This document shows, piece by piece, positions 8,908-17,248 of a DNA stretch of 64,000 bases. A program made the position numbers and the translations under genes. Numbering within the stretch: the stretch's first letter is position 1; each line of letters begins with the position of its first letter. The DNA comes from JBMYTN01 sp049604415 (GTDB taxonomy: Bacteria > Pseudomonadota > Alphaproteobacteria > Rhodospirillales > Rhodospirillaceae), in NCBI GenBank assembly GCA_049604415.1, contig JBMYTN010000010.1, positions 48,925-112,924 on the forward strand, in the 5' to 3' direction. The notes under the pieces were generated by a model that had not been told where the DNA came from, made no database searches, and saw only the letters and a list, made by a program, of their open reading frames with translations.

Positions 8908-10338
8908 TTAGACATTCTGCCAGTCATCATAGAAGGCGGAATCAACCCCATTGGTCGTCATCCAATCAACGACCTGATCCCAGACCATGTAATTGGCATA
9001 TTGGATATTGCCATCCGCATGCATCAAGGCGCGCAGATAGGCGGTGCCGTCGGCGGTCCGGAAAAACATATCCTGATAGCCGTCCTGGTCACCATCGATA
9101 TTGCCAAGCACATAGAGATTGTTGTTCTTAAGATCATTGGTGAAGCGGGTCTGGCTATCAAAGTCACTGCCCAGCGCGACGTCTCCGCTTTCCACAAACG
9201 GGTCCAAATAGATCCCGACCACCCGAGTGTCGCCGCCAGCGCCATGGTCGCCCTCGTCCATATCCCCATCGACGGTGGCCCAGCGACCCAACGCAGCGTT
9301 GGCGAGAATATATTGCTGGGTGCCATCGCCATCGGCATCGCCAATGCCCAACAAGGTCCAGCTGCCGGTCTCGCCCAAGGAATTGCCGTCAAAGTCTTTC
9401 AACTGATCGACGTCAAAGCCATTGGCGCGCATGCCGTCATAGGTGGTCTGGAAATTGTAATCCCCAAACTGAATGCTGTCGGAGGTAAAGTCAGTCTCGG
9501 TCTTGGTTTCCGGATCATAGATCTTCCAACTGCCATCTTGCTTTTTCAGCAAAGAGAACCCGCCGGACTGTCGGCTGGCTGCGGTGGACCCCGGATCAAA
9601 ATTGCTCAGCGAGAAGCCCAGTAGGCCATTGTTGTCGTTTATCCATTGCAAAATATCGGTGGCAACACGCCCGGAATAGAGCGCGGCATCATTGGTGGTG
9701 CTGACCACACCATAGAGATAGGTGCCTGCGGGTCCGGCGGCGGTGGCATCAAAGGTGCCATAGACCGCGCCACCGCTATTGCCGGAATTGACGTCGAAAT
9801 TCGCGATGTTGAGATTGAGGTCTGTGCCCTGGAAGGCGGTGTTGGATTCCCAGGTCTGGCGTGGATTGGACCCATCACGGTAAATGCCGGGAAAGCCGGA
9901 AACCTGGGTGTTGGGCAAGGTGTCGGCCAGCAAGGTCGCCGGCATCAACCCCATGCTGCCGGTGACATCATTGATGTCTTGGCGGAAGCCCAGGACCGCA
10001 ATATCCCACTGCACTTCATTGGAGAAAAAGCGCCCATCTCCATCAGGATCCCAATTGGAGGAGGGATAATAGGATGCATTGGCCGCTTCCCAATATTGGG
10101 TACTGCGATTGCCATTGCTGTCGAACAAATTGGTCAGGTGGTAGTAGACCCGGATCGAGTCCGCCAAGCCATAGGTGCTGTCGTACACCACATGGGCTGC
10201 GGTCAGAACATCATTGTCGCCAACCACGGTCCCGGACCCGAAGGCATAGCTGCCCGGCGTTTCATTCCAGCGCGCTTCGATGTAGACCACCGCACTGTTC
10301 GGGTACACCGTGTTGTCGATGCCAACGACGTCAACCAT
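8908..10338 (-). CDS. Second trypsin-like serine protease with the same C-terminal domain
   Basis: A paralogue of the protease at 6626-8056. I chose the ATG at 10338 because the protein then begins MVDVVGIDNT, matching the paralogue, and AGAAGGCAGG lies upstream; an in-frame start at 10383 is less likely. Catalytic residues are His in LTAAHV, Asp in QWDIAVLGF and Ser in NSGNSGGAVYG. Residues about 245-476 repeat the shared domain, ending FYDDWQNV. There is no signal peptide. The two protease genes are similar over their full length, so they arose by duplication and kept the peptidoglycan-binding gene between them. The pair may have different cleavage preferences, since the residue after the catalytic SGG differs (Pro versus Ala). 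Confidence 0.9.
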   Translation of the reverse strand: MVDVVGIDNTVYPNSAVVYIEARWNETPGSYAFGSGTVVGDNDVLTAAHVVYDSTYGLADSIRVYYHLTNLFDSNGNRSTQYWEAANASYYPSSNWDPDGDGRFFSNEVQWDIAVLGFRQDINDVTGSMGLMPATLLADTLPNTQVSGFPGIYRDGSNPRQTWESNTAFQGTDLNLNIANFDVNSGNSGGAVYGTFDATAAGPAGTYLYGVVSTTNDAALYSGRVATDILQWINDNNGLLGFSLSNFDPGSTAASRQSGGFSLLKKQDGSWKIYDPETKTETDFTSDSIQFGDYNFQTTYDGMRANGFDVDQLKDFDGNSLGETGSWTLLGIGDADGDGTQQYILANAALGRWATVDGDMDEGDHGAGGDTRVVGIYLDPFVESGDVALGSDFDSQTRFTNDLKNNNLYVLGNIDGDQDGYQDMFFRTADGTAYLRALMHADGNIQYANYMVWDQVVDWMTTNGVDSAFYDDWQNV

Positions 10339-10804
10339 TCTGAACCTGCCTTCTGCCCATTCAAGCTCTGTTAGACATACCAACCCAGAGGGTGCCGTCT
10401 GTGGTGAATTTGGTTCAAGAAGAAATCAGAGCTCTATCCTGCTATGGGCCTTAAGGGTATGACTCTCCAAGCGAATGTCGATTTGACGGTTTTGTGAGGA
10501 TCCTCGGTTTTGAACCTTAGATTTCCCATCTGTTAACCCTTTTGCGCCAGACTCGACCCTGCCGATTTGTTTGTATTTTGACAGTATATTTGAGGTCTTT
10601 GGCTCTGCCACCACCAAACGCGGTCTCGTGCACAGCTTCGTTGACACACCTCTTGGCGCAAAATAAAACCCTGGTCAGACTTTCAGGACGGGCCGCAGCG
10701 CGGTTTTTGTGTGATGTCTCAGAGACCCTGAGACCCCTTAAGCCAAAGCGCTTCGCACAGGGTTGTCCTTAACCGGTCCCAGGGGCAACCAGGAAAAGCG
10801 GCAT
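10339..10804. other. Intergenic region between divergent units
   Basis: 466 bp between the divergent protease 2 and HAD-UbiA genes. It must contain both promoters. No convincing gene was found; the short open frames on both strands have no ribosome binding site or recognisable product. A 10-bp perfect palindrome gaggatcctc lies at about 10495-10504. A TTGACA is followed closely by TATATT near 10577-10590, but the spacing is too short for a standard promoter. Confidence 0.4.
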
Positions 10805-12232
10805 ATGACACGTCTTCCGATCATTGTGGATCTGGATGGGACCCTCAGCCGAACGGATACCCTGGTTGAGGCCATGCTGGCCTTGATGTTTCGCCAGCCG
10901 ACCAGCACCCCTGCCATGCTCTCGGCCCTACGCGAGGGCCCGGCGCATTTAAAAGATTACTTGGTCACGCGCGGCTTTTATGCCGTCGAAACCGTGCCCC
11001 TGCGCCAGGATCTGGTCGACTACCTGCAAGACCAGGTTGATCAGGGAGCCGAGTTGCATCTGGTCACCGCCTCGCCACAAACCGTGGCCGATCAGATTGC
11101 CGAGCGGCTGCCGATCTTTAAGACGGCGACCGGAACCCGGGAGGGGCATAATCTGAAGGGCGATGCCAAGCGCGCCTTCATCGAAGAGACCTTCCCGGAC
11201 GGTTTTGTTTATGCGGGCAATGACAAGTCCGACATTGCCGTTTGGGAAAAGTCCCAAGGGATTATTGTCGCCGGATCCGAGTCAGGTGTGACCGAGGCCG
11301 CCGAGGCCTTAGAGCCGCCTGTGATTGCCACCTTCCCCGATGCCAAAGTCGGTTTTCGGATGTGGCTGAAGGCGCTGCGGATTCACCAGTGGAGCAAGAA
11401 CGTCCTGATGTTCGTGCCCTTGGTGCTGGCCCATCTCTATGGCGATGTCAGCCTGGTGGCCCAAGTCCTGGTCGGCTTTGTCTGCATGGGCATGGTGGCC
11501 TCAGCGACCTATTTGTTCAACGATCTGAGCGATTTGGATGCGGATCGACGGCACCGCACCAAGCATAAACGGGCCTTGGCCAGTGGCTTGATCCAACCCC
11601 AGCATGCGGTGGCGCTGGGGGCAGGCTTGGTGTTTCTTGGCTTCCTCGGCGCGTTTGTCCTGGACCTGGAATTCGCCTTGCTGATGGCGGCCTATGTGGT
11701 CCTGACGGTCTCTTACTCGCTGCATTTGAAGCGCGTGCCCTTGTTGGATGTGTTCGTGCTCGGGCTGCTGTTCACCAGCCGGATTTTGATGGGCATCGAG
11801 ATCCTGGAGGTTCCGACCTCGCCCTGGCTGATGGCGTTTTCGGTGTTCTTCTTCTTCTCCCTCTCCCTGGCCAAGCGCCATGTGGAGGTGATCCGCGCGG
11901 TCAAACGCGGCGAAACCGGGCAGATCAAAGGTCGAGGCTATAGGGCGGAAGATGCGCCGCTGACCCTCACCTATGGCATCTCCTCAAGTCTGGCGGCGGT
12001 GACCCTCTTGTTCCTCTACATCGTCAATGATGCAGCCAGTCAGCAATATTACGGCAATCCAGAATGGCTGGCTGCGATCACCGGCATGGTGTTCCTGTGG
12101 ACCTGTCGGATCTGGCTGAAAAGCCACCATGGCAGCTTGGATGACGATCCGGTGGTGTTTGCCATCAAGGACCGCCTGAGCTGGGCCATGGGCGGCGGCG
12201 TGCTCCTTTTCCTCGTTTTGGCGTTGGCATAA
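10805..12232 (+). CDS. HAD phosphatase-UbiA prenyltransferase fusion (decaprenyl-phosphate phosphoribosyltransferase-like)
   Basis: 475 residues from the ATG at 10805, which has aggaaaag upstream. Residues 1-190 are a HAD domain with the nucleophile motif VDLDGTLS and a later AGNDKSD motif. Residues 200-475 are a UbiA-type membrane enzyme with the Asp-rich motif NDLSDLDADR near 239, a second DDPVVFAIKDR near 455 and about eight hydrophobic segments. In mycobacteria a UbiA homologue couples PRPP to decaprenyl phosphate, and a separate phosphatase then removes the 5-phosphate. The fusion would do both steps. The next two genes resemble DprE1 and DprE2, which turn the ribose into arabinose. The start of the next gene is 4 bp after this stop, so this is one operon. 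Substrate is inferred from context. Confidence 0.85.
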   Translation: MTRLPIIVDLDGTLSRTDTLVEAMLALMFRQPTSTPAMLSALREGPAHLKDYLVTRGFYAVETVPLRQDLVDYLQDQVDQGAELHLVTASPQTVADQIAERLPIFKTATGTREGHNLKGDAKRAFIEETFPDGFVYAGNDKSDIAVWEKSQGIIVAGSESGVTEAAEALEPPVIATFPDAKVGFRMWLKALRIHQWSKNVLMFVPLVLAHLYGDVSLVAQVLVGFVCMGMVASATYLFNDLSDLDADRRHRTKHKRALASGLIQPQHAVALGAGLVFLGFLGAFVLDLEFALLMAAYVVLTVSYSLHLKRVPLLDVFVLGLLFTSRILMGIEILEVPTSPWLMAFSVFFFFSLSLAKRHVEVIRAVKRGETGQIKGRGYRAEDAPLTLTYGISSSLAAVTLLFLYIVNDAASQQYYGNPEWLAAITGMVFLWTCRIWLKSHHGSLDDDPVVFAIKDRLSWAMGGGVLLFLVLALA

Positions 12233-12236
12233 GACC

Positions 12237-13547
12237 ATGACCTATTCTCCTCCGATCAAGACTGAATCCTGGGGCCGGGTGGACAAGCCGGACCAGCGCA
12301 CGGCCTTTCCCAGCTTCCGCAAGGATGTGGTCAAAGCCCTGACCGACCGGGAACAGGACAGTGTGCTGAGCATTGGTTTGCGCCGGTCCTATGGCGACAG
12401 CACCCTGAACCCGGAGGGACGGTTGATCGACATGACCCATTTGGATCGGGTCATGGCTTTTGATACGGAAAACGGGATTTTGCGCGCCGAGGCCGGGTTG
12501 GCGCTGCAACAGCTGCTGCGCCTGACGGTGCCCAAGGGCTGGTTTGTCCGCACCACGCCGGGCACCCGCTTTGTCACCCTGGGCGGTGCGGTTGCCAATG
12601 ATGTTCATGGCAAAAACCACCACAAGGTCGGCAGCTTCGGCAATACGGTGCGCTGCTTGGGCCTGGAGCGCAGCGATGGCTCCAGCCTGGTGCTTTCGGA
12701 GAACGAAAATCCCGAGCTGTTCCGGGCCACCATTGGCGGCCTTGGGCTGACCGGGGCCATCACCTGGGTTGAGATCGAGCTGGAAAAAATTGCGAGCGCC
12801 TTTGTGGATGTGGAACGGATCCCGTTTGAGACGGTGGATGCGTTTTTCACCCTGGCGGAGGCTTCGGGCGACTTTGAGCATACGGTGGCCTGGATCGATG
12901 CCAGCAGCAAAGGCCGGGGCATTTTCCAGCAAGGCAATTGGAGCAAGACCGGGGGGCTGGATCCGCATCCGCCGAAGATCAAGCTTTCCATGCCGATGGA
13001 CTTCCCCGGCTTCACCCTGAACAAATGGTCTGTGCGGGCCTTTAACGAGGTCTATTTCCGCAAGCAGGCTGCCGGGGATGCCAAATTCACCCAGCATTAC
13101 GCCCCCTTCTTCCACCCGCTGGACAGCATTGGGACCTGGAACCGGATGTATGGCCAGCGCGGTTTTTACCAATATCAATGTGTTCTGCCGCCCGAAGCGG
13201 CCAAGGAAGCGGTGCGGGAACTGTTGGCTCAGATTTCGGCGGCGGGCGCGGGGTCTTTCCTGGCGGTGCTGAAGACCATGGGGACCGTGCCGTCCCGGGG
13301 CCTGCTGTCCTTCCCCCGGGAAGGGGCAACCTTGGCGCTTGATTTTCCCAATCTGGGTCAAGAGACAGTGGATCTTATGGGTCGCCTGGACGCAGTCGTG
13401 TCCGAGGCCAAGGGGCGGCTTTATCCGGCCAAGGACGGACGGATGCCAGCGGCCATGTTCCAAGCCGGTTATCCCGGGTTCGAGGCGTTTAAGGCCTATG
13501 TGGATCCGGCATTCAGTTCAGCGTTTTGGCGGAGGGTCAGTGTATGA
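12237..13547 (+). CDS. FAD-binding oxidoreductase, DprE1-like (decaprenylphosphoryl-ribose 2'-oxidase family)
   Basis: 436 residues. The N-terminal FAD-binding (VAO-type) domain shows RRSYGDSTLN, the glycine-rich PGTRFVTLGGAVANDVHGKNHH and TIGGLGLTGAITW. The His-Gly-Lys-Asn sequence is typical of DprE1 homologues. The C-terminal half is the substrate domain. DprE1 oxidises the 2'-OH of polyprenyl-phosphoryl ribose to a keto intermediate that DprE2 reduces to the arabinose form. The 4-bp gap from the HAD-UbiA gene and 4-bp overlap with the SDR gene support this pathway. I am confident of the enzyme family and fairly confident of the pathway. Confidence 0.88.
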   Translation: MTYSPPIKTESWGRVDKPDQRTAFPSFRKDVVKALTDREQDSVLSIGLRRSYGDSTLNPEGRLIDMTHLDRVMAFDTENGILRAEAGLALQQLLRLTVPKGWFVRTTPGTRFVTLGGAVANDVHGKNHHKVGSFGNTVRCLGLERSDGSSLVLSENENPELFRATIGGLGLTGAITWVEIELEKIASAFVDVERIPFETVDAFFTLAEASGDFEHTVAWIDASSKGRGIFQQGNWSKTGGLDPHPPKIKLSMPMDFPGFTLNKWSVRAFNEVYFRKQAAGDAKFTQHYAPFFHPLDSIGTWNRMYGQRGFYQYQCVLPPEAAKEAVRELLAQISAAGAGSFLAVLKTMGTVPSRGLLSFPREGATLALDFPNLGQETVDLMGRLDAVVSEAKGRLYPAKDGRMPAAMFQAGYPGFEAFKAYVDPAFSSAFWRRVSV

Positions 13548-14308
13548 GCACAGCGATGCGTGGGGAACGGGTGATCATCCTGGGGGCCTTATCCGCCATT
13601 GGCGAGGCCACGGCCCGGGAATACGCCACCGCTGGGGCCAAGCTGATCCTGGTCGCCCGGGATGGCGACCGCTTAAGCCAGGTTGCTGCGGATCTGACTT
13701 CCCGAGGGGCCGCCCAGGTCGAGACCGAAGCACTGGATCTGGCTGCCGTAAGCGATCCCCATGCCAGCCTGGCCGCCATGGCGGCGCGCTTTGATGGACC
13801 GGTGGATGCGGTGCAGTTGTTCTATGGCGTGTTGGGCGATCAGGAAAAAGCCCAAACCGATAACGCCGAGTTTGACAAGATCCTCCATGTCAATTTCACC
13901 AGCGCGGCGGGTTGGTGCAATGCGGCAGCGGGCCTGCTCGAAAAACAGGACCATGGAGTGTTGGTGGCGATTTGTTCCGTGGCGGGGGATCGGGGCCGAC
14001 AATCCAATTATGTCTACGGCGCAGCCAAGGGCGGTTTGACCTTGTTGGTCCAAGGCATCGCCCACCGTCTGGCCAAGGGCAAGGCCCGGGCCGTGGCGGT
14101 GAAGCTGGGCTTTGTCGATACACCGATGACGGCACATCTGGAGAAAGGGGGGCCGCTCTGGGCCAAGCCCGATCAGATCGGCAAAAGCCTGGTGGGGGTG
14201 GCCCGCAAGCCCGGACGCCCGGTAATTTACATGCCGTTTTTCTGGGCTCTGATCATGACCATCATCAAGTCGGTGCCCTCAGCCATTTTCCACAAAACCA
14301 AGCTTTAG
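13544..14308 (+). CDS. Short-chain dehydrogenase, DprE2-like (keto-arabinose reductase family)
   Basis: 254 residues from the ATG at 13544, which has ggagggtcag upstream and overlaps the DprE1-like stop (ATGA). A Rossmann nucleotide-binding motif reads GALSAIGEATA, slightly altered from GxxxGIG. The catalytic Tyr-Lys pair is in NYVYGAAKGG. A hydrophobic C-terminus (FFWALIMTIIKSVPSAIF) suggests membrane association, as reported for DprE2 homologues. It would reduce the 2'-keto sugar to polyprenyl-phosphoryl arabinose with NAD(P)H. The stop overlaps the convergent GtrA gene by 4 bp. Confidence 0.85.
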   Translation: MSTAMRGERVIILGALSAIGEATAREYATAGAKLILVARDGDRLSQVAADLTSRGAAQVETEALDLAAVSDPHASLAAMAARFDGPVDAVQLFYGVLGDQEKAQTDNAEFDKILHVNFTSAAGWCNAAAGLLEKQDHGVLVAICSVAGDRGRQSNYVYGAAKGGLTLLVQGIAHRLAKGKARAVAVKLGFVDTPMTAHLEKGGPLWAKPDQIGKSLVGVARKPGRPVIYMPFFWALIMTIIKSVPSAIFHKTKL

Positions 14309-14769
14309 AGCTGTTCCTTATCCTGGGCTTCGCCAGCGGCGTCCGGCTTTTTTTCCTGGGCGAAGCTGAAATATTTGTGGCCGAGATAGCTGGAGATCAT
14401 CGGTACCGAAACGCCGATCATATGGGCGATTTCCAGCGGGAAGAAGGTCATCCCGATCCAGGGGAATAGATATTCCCCCAAGCCGACGCTGATCAGCCAG
14501 ACCTGGATCACGGCGACCACATTGACCAACCCGAAGCGGATGAACTCTTGTTTGGTGGACAGTTTGGATTGCTCGAAAACAAAGCGCTTGGAGAGCAGGA
14601 ACGCCGTGACCATGCCGCACAGATAGGCCAGCACAATGGCAATGCGGAATTCCATCAGAAAATTAAACAGATAGCGGCTGACCACATTCACCCCGGCGGC
14701 AAAGCCGCCGACCAACACGAACAGGGCGAATTGGCGCGAGCCGAAGAGTTTCGTCAGAAACCCGATCAT
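14305..14769 (-). CDS. GtrA-family membrane protein
   Basis: 154 residues with four hydrophobic segments (for example FALFVLVGGFAAGVNVVSRY and IVLAYLCGMVTAFLLSKRFVF). The GtrA family typically starts with a GGxAAxxN segment and has a KRFVF-like motif after helix 3, both seen here. Members are thought to help flip or present polyprenyl-linked sugars. The start overlaps the stop of the upstream FAD enzyme gene (ATGA), so they are co-transcribed. The Lys/Asp/Glu-rich tail is probably cytoplasmic. With the arabinose-donor genes next door, flipping of a polyprenyl-phosphate sugar is plausible. Confidence 0.85.
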   Translation of the reverse strand: MIGFLTKLFGSRQFALFVLVGGFAAGVNVVSRYLFNFLMEFRIAIVLAYLCGMVTAFLLSKRFVFEQSKLSTKQEFIRFGLVNVVAVIQVWLISVGLGEYLFPWIGMTFFPLEIAHMIGVSVPMISSYLGHKYFSFAQEKKPDAAGEAQDKEQL

Positions 14770-16133
14770 TCCGCGATGCCCTTGCGCGGTTGGGCACCCG
14801 TGCCAATGCAGGCGACCATTTCCTTAGCCAGACGCGCACCTTCGGAAATGCCGCGATCCTCGGGGTAGTAGAACGAGGTATCCGCGACCATCAGTCCGGA
14901 GACCTCCGCCGGTGCAATATCGGGCAGCATGTCCAGGAAGGAGGGCGGGCAAACCGGCTGGGCATATTTCAGCCGCCCGGCCTGGGCATCGATGAAATCC
15001 TCGTCTGTCAGGTCCGGATTGATCATCTTCAGGAACGCGCGGGACTGGTCGATGAACTGCGACAGGGGCTCCTGGAACCGGGGCAAATCATTGGGCATGT
15101 AATAGGGCACATAGACGATGTGGTCGGGGCTGGTGTCGCGCAGATTGGAGAAGGCGACGATCCCTGGGATGTCCATGCGCGGGTCATTGGTGTTGACCCA
15201 GAAATGCTTGGTGACAGGCTTGCGCAATTTGTGGATCACGCAGATGACGCCGATATTGGGCAGGGTCTCATATTGCGCCTTCAGGGTCGGCGGCAGATCC
15301 GGGATCATCGCGCCGACATAGGGCATTGGCACCGTGCTGATGACGTTATCGAAGGCTTCAAAGCCCTCAGGGGTGGCCACGCCCTCAACCTTTTTGCTGT
15401 TGTTGGGGCCGTCGGACAGCCGGATTTCCTGCACCGGTGCGCCAAGCACGATCTTGCCGCCCATGCCCTCAATCTTTTCCACCAGGCGATGGACCAGGGT
15501 TTCCGAGCCGCCCTCAATATAGCCGAGTTGTTCCTGCATCATGGATTTGCGCGAGGTGCCGACCCGCTTGATCCGAGTCCAGATCCAGGAGGCGGAGACA
15601 TTTTCGGCATAGTGGTAGAATTTCAGCTCAAACAGCTTTTTCCACAGCACGTCATAGGCTTTTTGGCCGATCCAGGCCTTGATCCAGGCATCGGCGCGCA
15701 GGCCGTCGATCTTCTCCCAGTCCGAACGCTTGGTGGAATAGAACGCGTGCAGGCCATAGCGGATCTTGTCAATCAAGCCGATGCCCGGGAACCGCAGCAA
15801 GGAGATCGGATCGCCCCAATTGTGCAAAGCGCCATTGAAAAAATAGCCCATGGAGGTGTCTTTCCAGACCATGGCATCGCCCAGGCCTACCTCCTCTAGA
15901 ATATCGAACAGCGGCTGATCGGCCTTGCAGACAAAGTGGTAATAGCGCTCGATGGACAGGCCGCCGAAATCAAAATGCGCCGCCATGCCGCCGGGCTTTT
16001 TGTCGGCTTCATAGACCGTGACGTCATAGCCTGCTTTGGCCGCGTGATAGGCGGCGACAAGGCCCATGGCACCTGCCCCAATGATGGCGATTTTGCGGGA
16101 ACCGGCGGCGGGGGCGGTGGGCGTGCTGGACAT
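14766..16133 (-). CDS. FAD/NAD(P)-dependent oxidoreductase (amino-oxidase/protoporphyrinogen-oxidase-like fold)
   Basis: 455 residues. The dinucleotide-binding motif IAIIGAGAMGLVAAYHAAKAG is followed by an acidic residue in TVYEADKKPGGMA. The GG-doublet and the C-terminal ADTSFYYPEDRGISEGARLA are typical of the NAD(P)-binding Rossmann amino-oxidase group found in polysaccharide clusters, which includes UDP-galactopyranose mutase-like proteins. The reaction is not known. It is the middle gene of a minus-strand unit: epimerase, this enzyme, GtrA. It may make an unusual lipid-linked or nucleotide-linked sugar. The residue between the repeated acidic and glycine motifs looks intact, so it should bind FAD. 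Confidence 0.8.
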   Translation of the reverse strand: MSSTPTAPAAGSRKIAIIGAGAMGLVAAYHAAKAGYDVTVYEADKKPGGMAAHFDFGGLSIERYYHFVCKADQPLFDILEEVGLGDAMVWKDTSMGYFFNGALHNWGDPISLLRFPGIGLIDKIRYGLHAFYSTKRSDWEKIDGLRADAWIKAWIGQKAYDVLWKKLFELKFYHYAENVSASWIWTRIKRVGTSRKSMMQEQLGYIEGGSETLVHRLVEKIEGMGGKIVLGAPVQEIRLSDGPNNSKKVEGVATPEGFEAFDNVISTVPMPYVGAMIPDLPPTLKAQYETLPNIGVICVIHKLRKPVTKHFWVNTNDPRMDIPGIVAFSNLRDTSPDHIVYVPYYMPNDLPRFQEPLSQFIDQSRAFLKMINPDLTDEDFIDAQAGRLKYAQPVCPPSFLDMLPDIAPAEVSGLMVADTSFYYPEDRGISEGARLAKEMVACIGTGAQPRKGIAE

Positions 16134-16213
16134 GGTCAGGGCGTTCTTTCGGCAGCTGGCGGTCGGGGTGGCATGCAGGCGGGGTGCGGGGGAGTTTTGT
16201 CGAAGACGAGGGA

Positions 16214-17170
16214 TCAGAATTTCAACACGATGTCCGCATAGCGCGGATCGTTGAAGGTTTCTTCAAACGCATCTTCAAAGGAGGTCGGGGTCAGCTCAAA
16301 GGTCTCCCACCAGGGCTCCAGGATGAACTCGTCTGGTGTGACCAAGGCTTTGAGCTGGCGGGTGGTGAAGGGCGGATTGCGGTCTACCAAGCCATAGACT
16401 TTGAGCATCAGCCAAAACGAGGAATAGGGGATGCGGATGATCGGCGTGGTCGCCTTGGTCACCCGCTTCATCGCCCGGATGATGTCGATATAGTCGATCT
16501 TCTCCCGGCCAGAGATGTCATGGACCGTGTTGTCGGGCTGCTTTTCCATGGCCGAGAGCACCACGCGGGAGAAATCCCCGGCATAGAGTGGCTGGCGCAT
16601 ATAACGCCCGGAACCGGGGATCGGGAACACCGGAACCCGGGCCATGAAGCGGGCCAGCCAGCCCAAATGCTTGCGGTCAAACCAGCCAAACATCAGGGTC
16701 GGGCGCAGGATGCAATAGGGCAGGGGGCCATCCTTGACCATGGCTTCCTGGATCTTCTTGGTTTCGGTGTAATAGTCCTTGGCCATGGAATTCACCACCG
16801 AGGACGAGATATGGACCATATAGGGAATGCCATGGTCCTTGCTGGCATCCAGAACCAGCTGAGTGGCGGTGATGTTGTTGGCTTCGAACCAAGCATATTC
16901 CTCGCCACCGATCTGGGCGTGGAGTTGGGCGATCATCGCCGCCCCGGCAAAGCTGTTGGACCAGTCCCCGGGTTTGCTGAGATCGGCATCAATGCAGGTG
17001 ATGTCCGGGTGGAGCTGGCGCAGAATGTTGAGATTGTGGGTGTTCTTATCGATGGCGACGATGTTCTCGTAGCCCTTGTCGCGCATGATGGCGATTAGGT
17101 TCTGGCCCACCAACCCGGCGGCCCCGGTGACGATGATTTTGTCGGTGAGGGAGAGTTTGGCTGCGGTCAT
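16214..17170 (-). CDS. NAD-dependent epimerase/dehydratase (extended SDR)
   Basis: 318 residues. An N-terminal Rossmann motif GAAGLVGQNLI and an aspartate in IVAIDKN indicate NAD(H) use. The catalytic region has a serine doublet in VHISSSVV and a Tyr in DYYTETKKIQE, giving the YxxxK pattern as YTETK. Extended SDRs act on nucleotide sugars or lipid-linked sugars. It lies 80 bp upstream of the FAD enzyme gene in the same direction. The substrate cannot be read from the sequence. Confidence 0.82.
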   Translation of the reverse strand: MTAAKLSLTDKIIVTGAAGLVGQNLIAIMRDKGYENIVAIDKNTHNLNILRQLHPDITCIDADLSKPGDWSNSFAGAAMIAQLHAQIGGEEYAWFEANNITATQLVLDASKDHGIPYMVHISSSVVNSMAKDYYTETKKIQEAMVKDGPLPYCILRPTLMFGWFDRKHLGWLARFMARVPVFPIPGSGRYMRQPLYAGDFSRVVLSAMEKQPDNTVHDISGREKIDYIDIIRAMKRVTKATTPIIRIPYSSFWLMLKVYGLVDRNPPFTTRQLKALVTPDEFILEPWWETFELTPTSFEDAFEETFNDPRYADIVLKF

Positions 17171-17248
17171 GGCGGGATCAGGAGCTTTCGGTCGGACAGA
17201 GGGAGGCGGAGCATTGCAATTGCATTGAGAGGGCGATCTGTCAGCGTA

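Noticed and set aside
10805..14308. Nodulation genes (noeC-type arabinosylation of Nod factor)
   Set aside because: The enzymes are similar in kind, but no nod genes or nod boxes are present; a surface glycan is the simpler reading.
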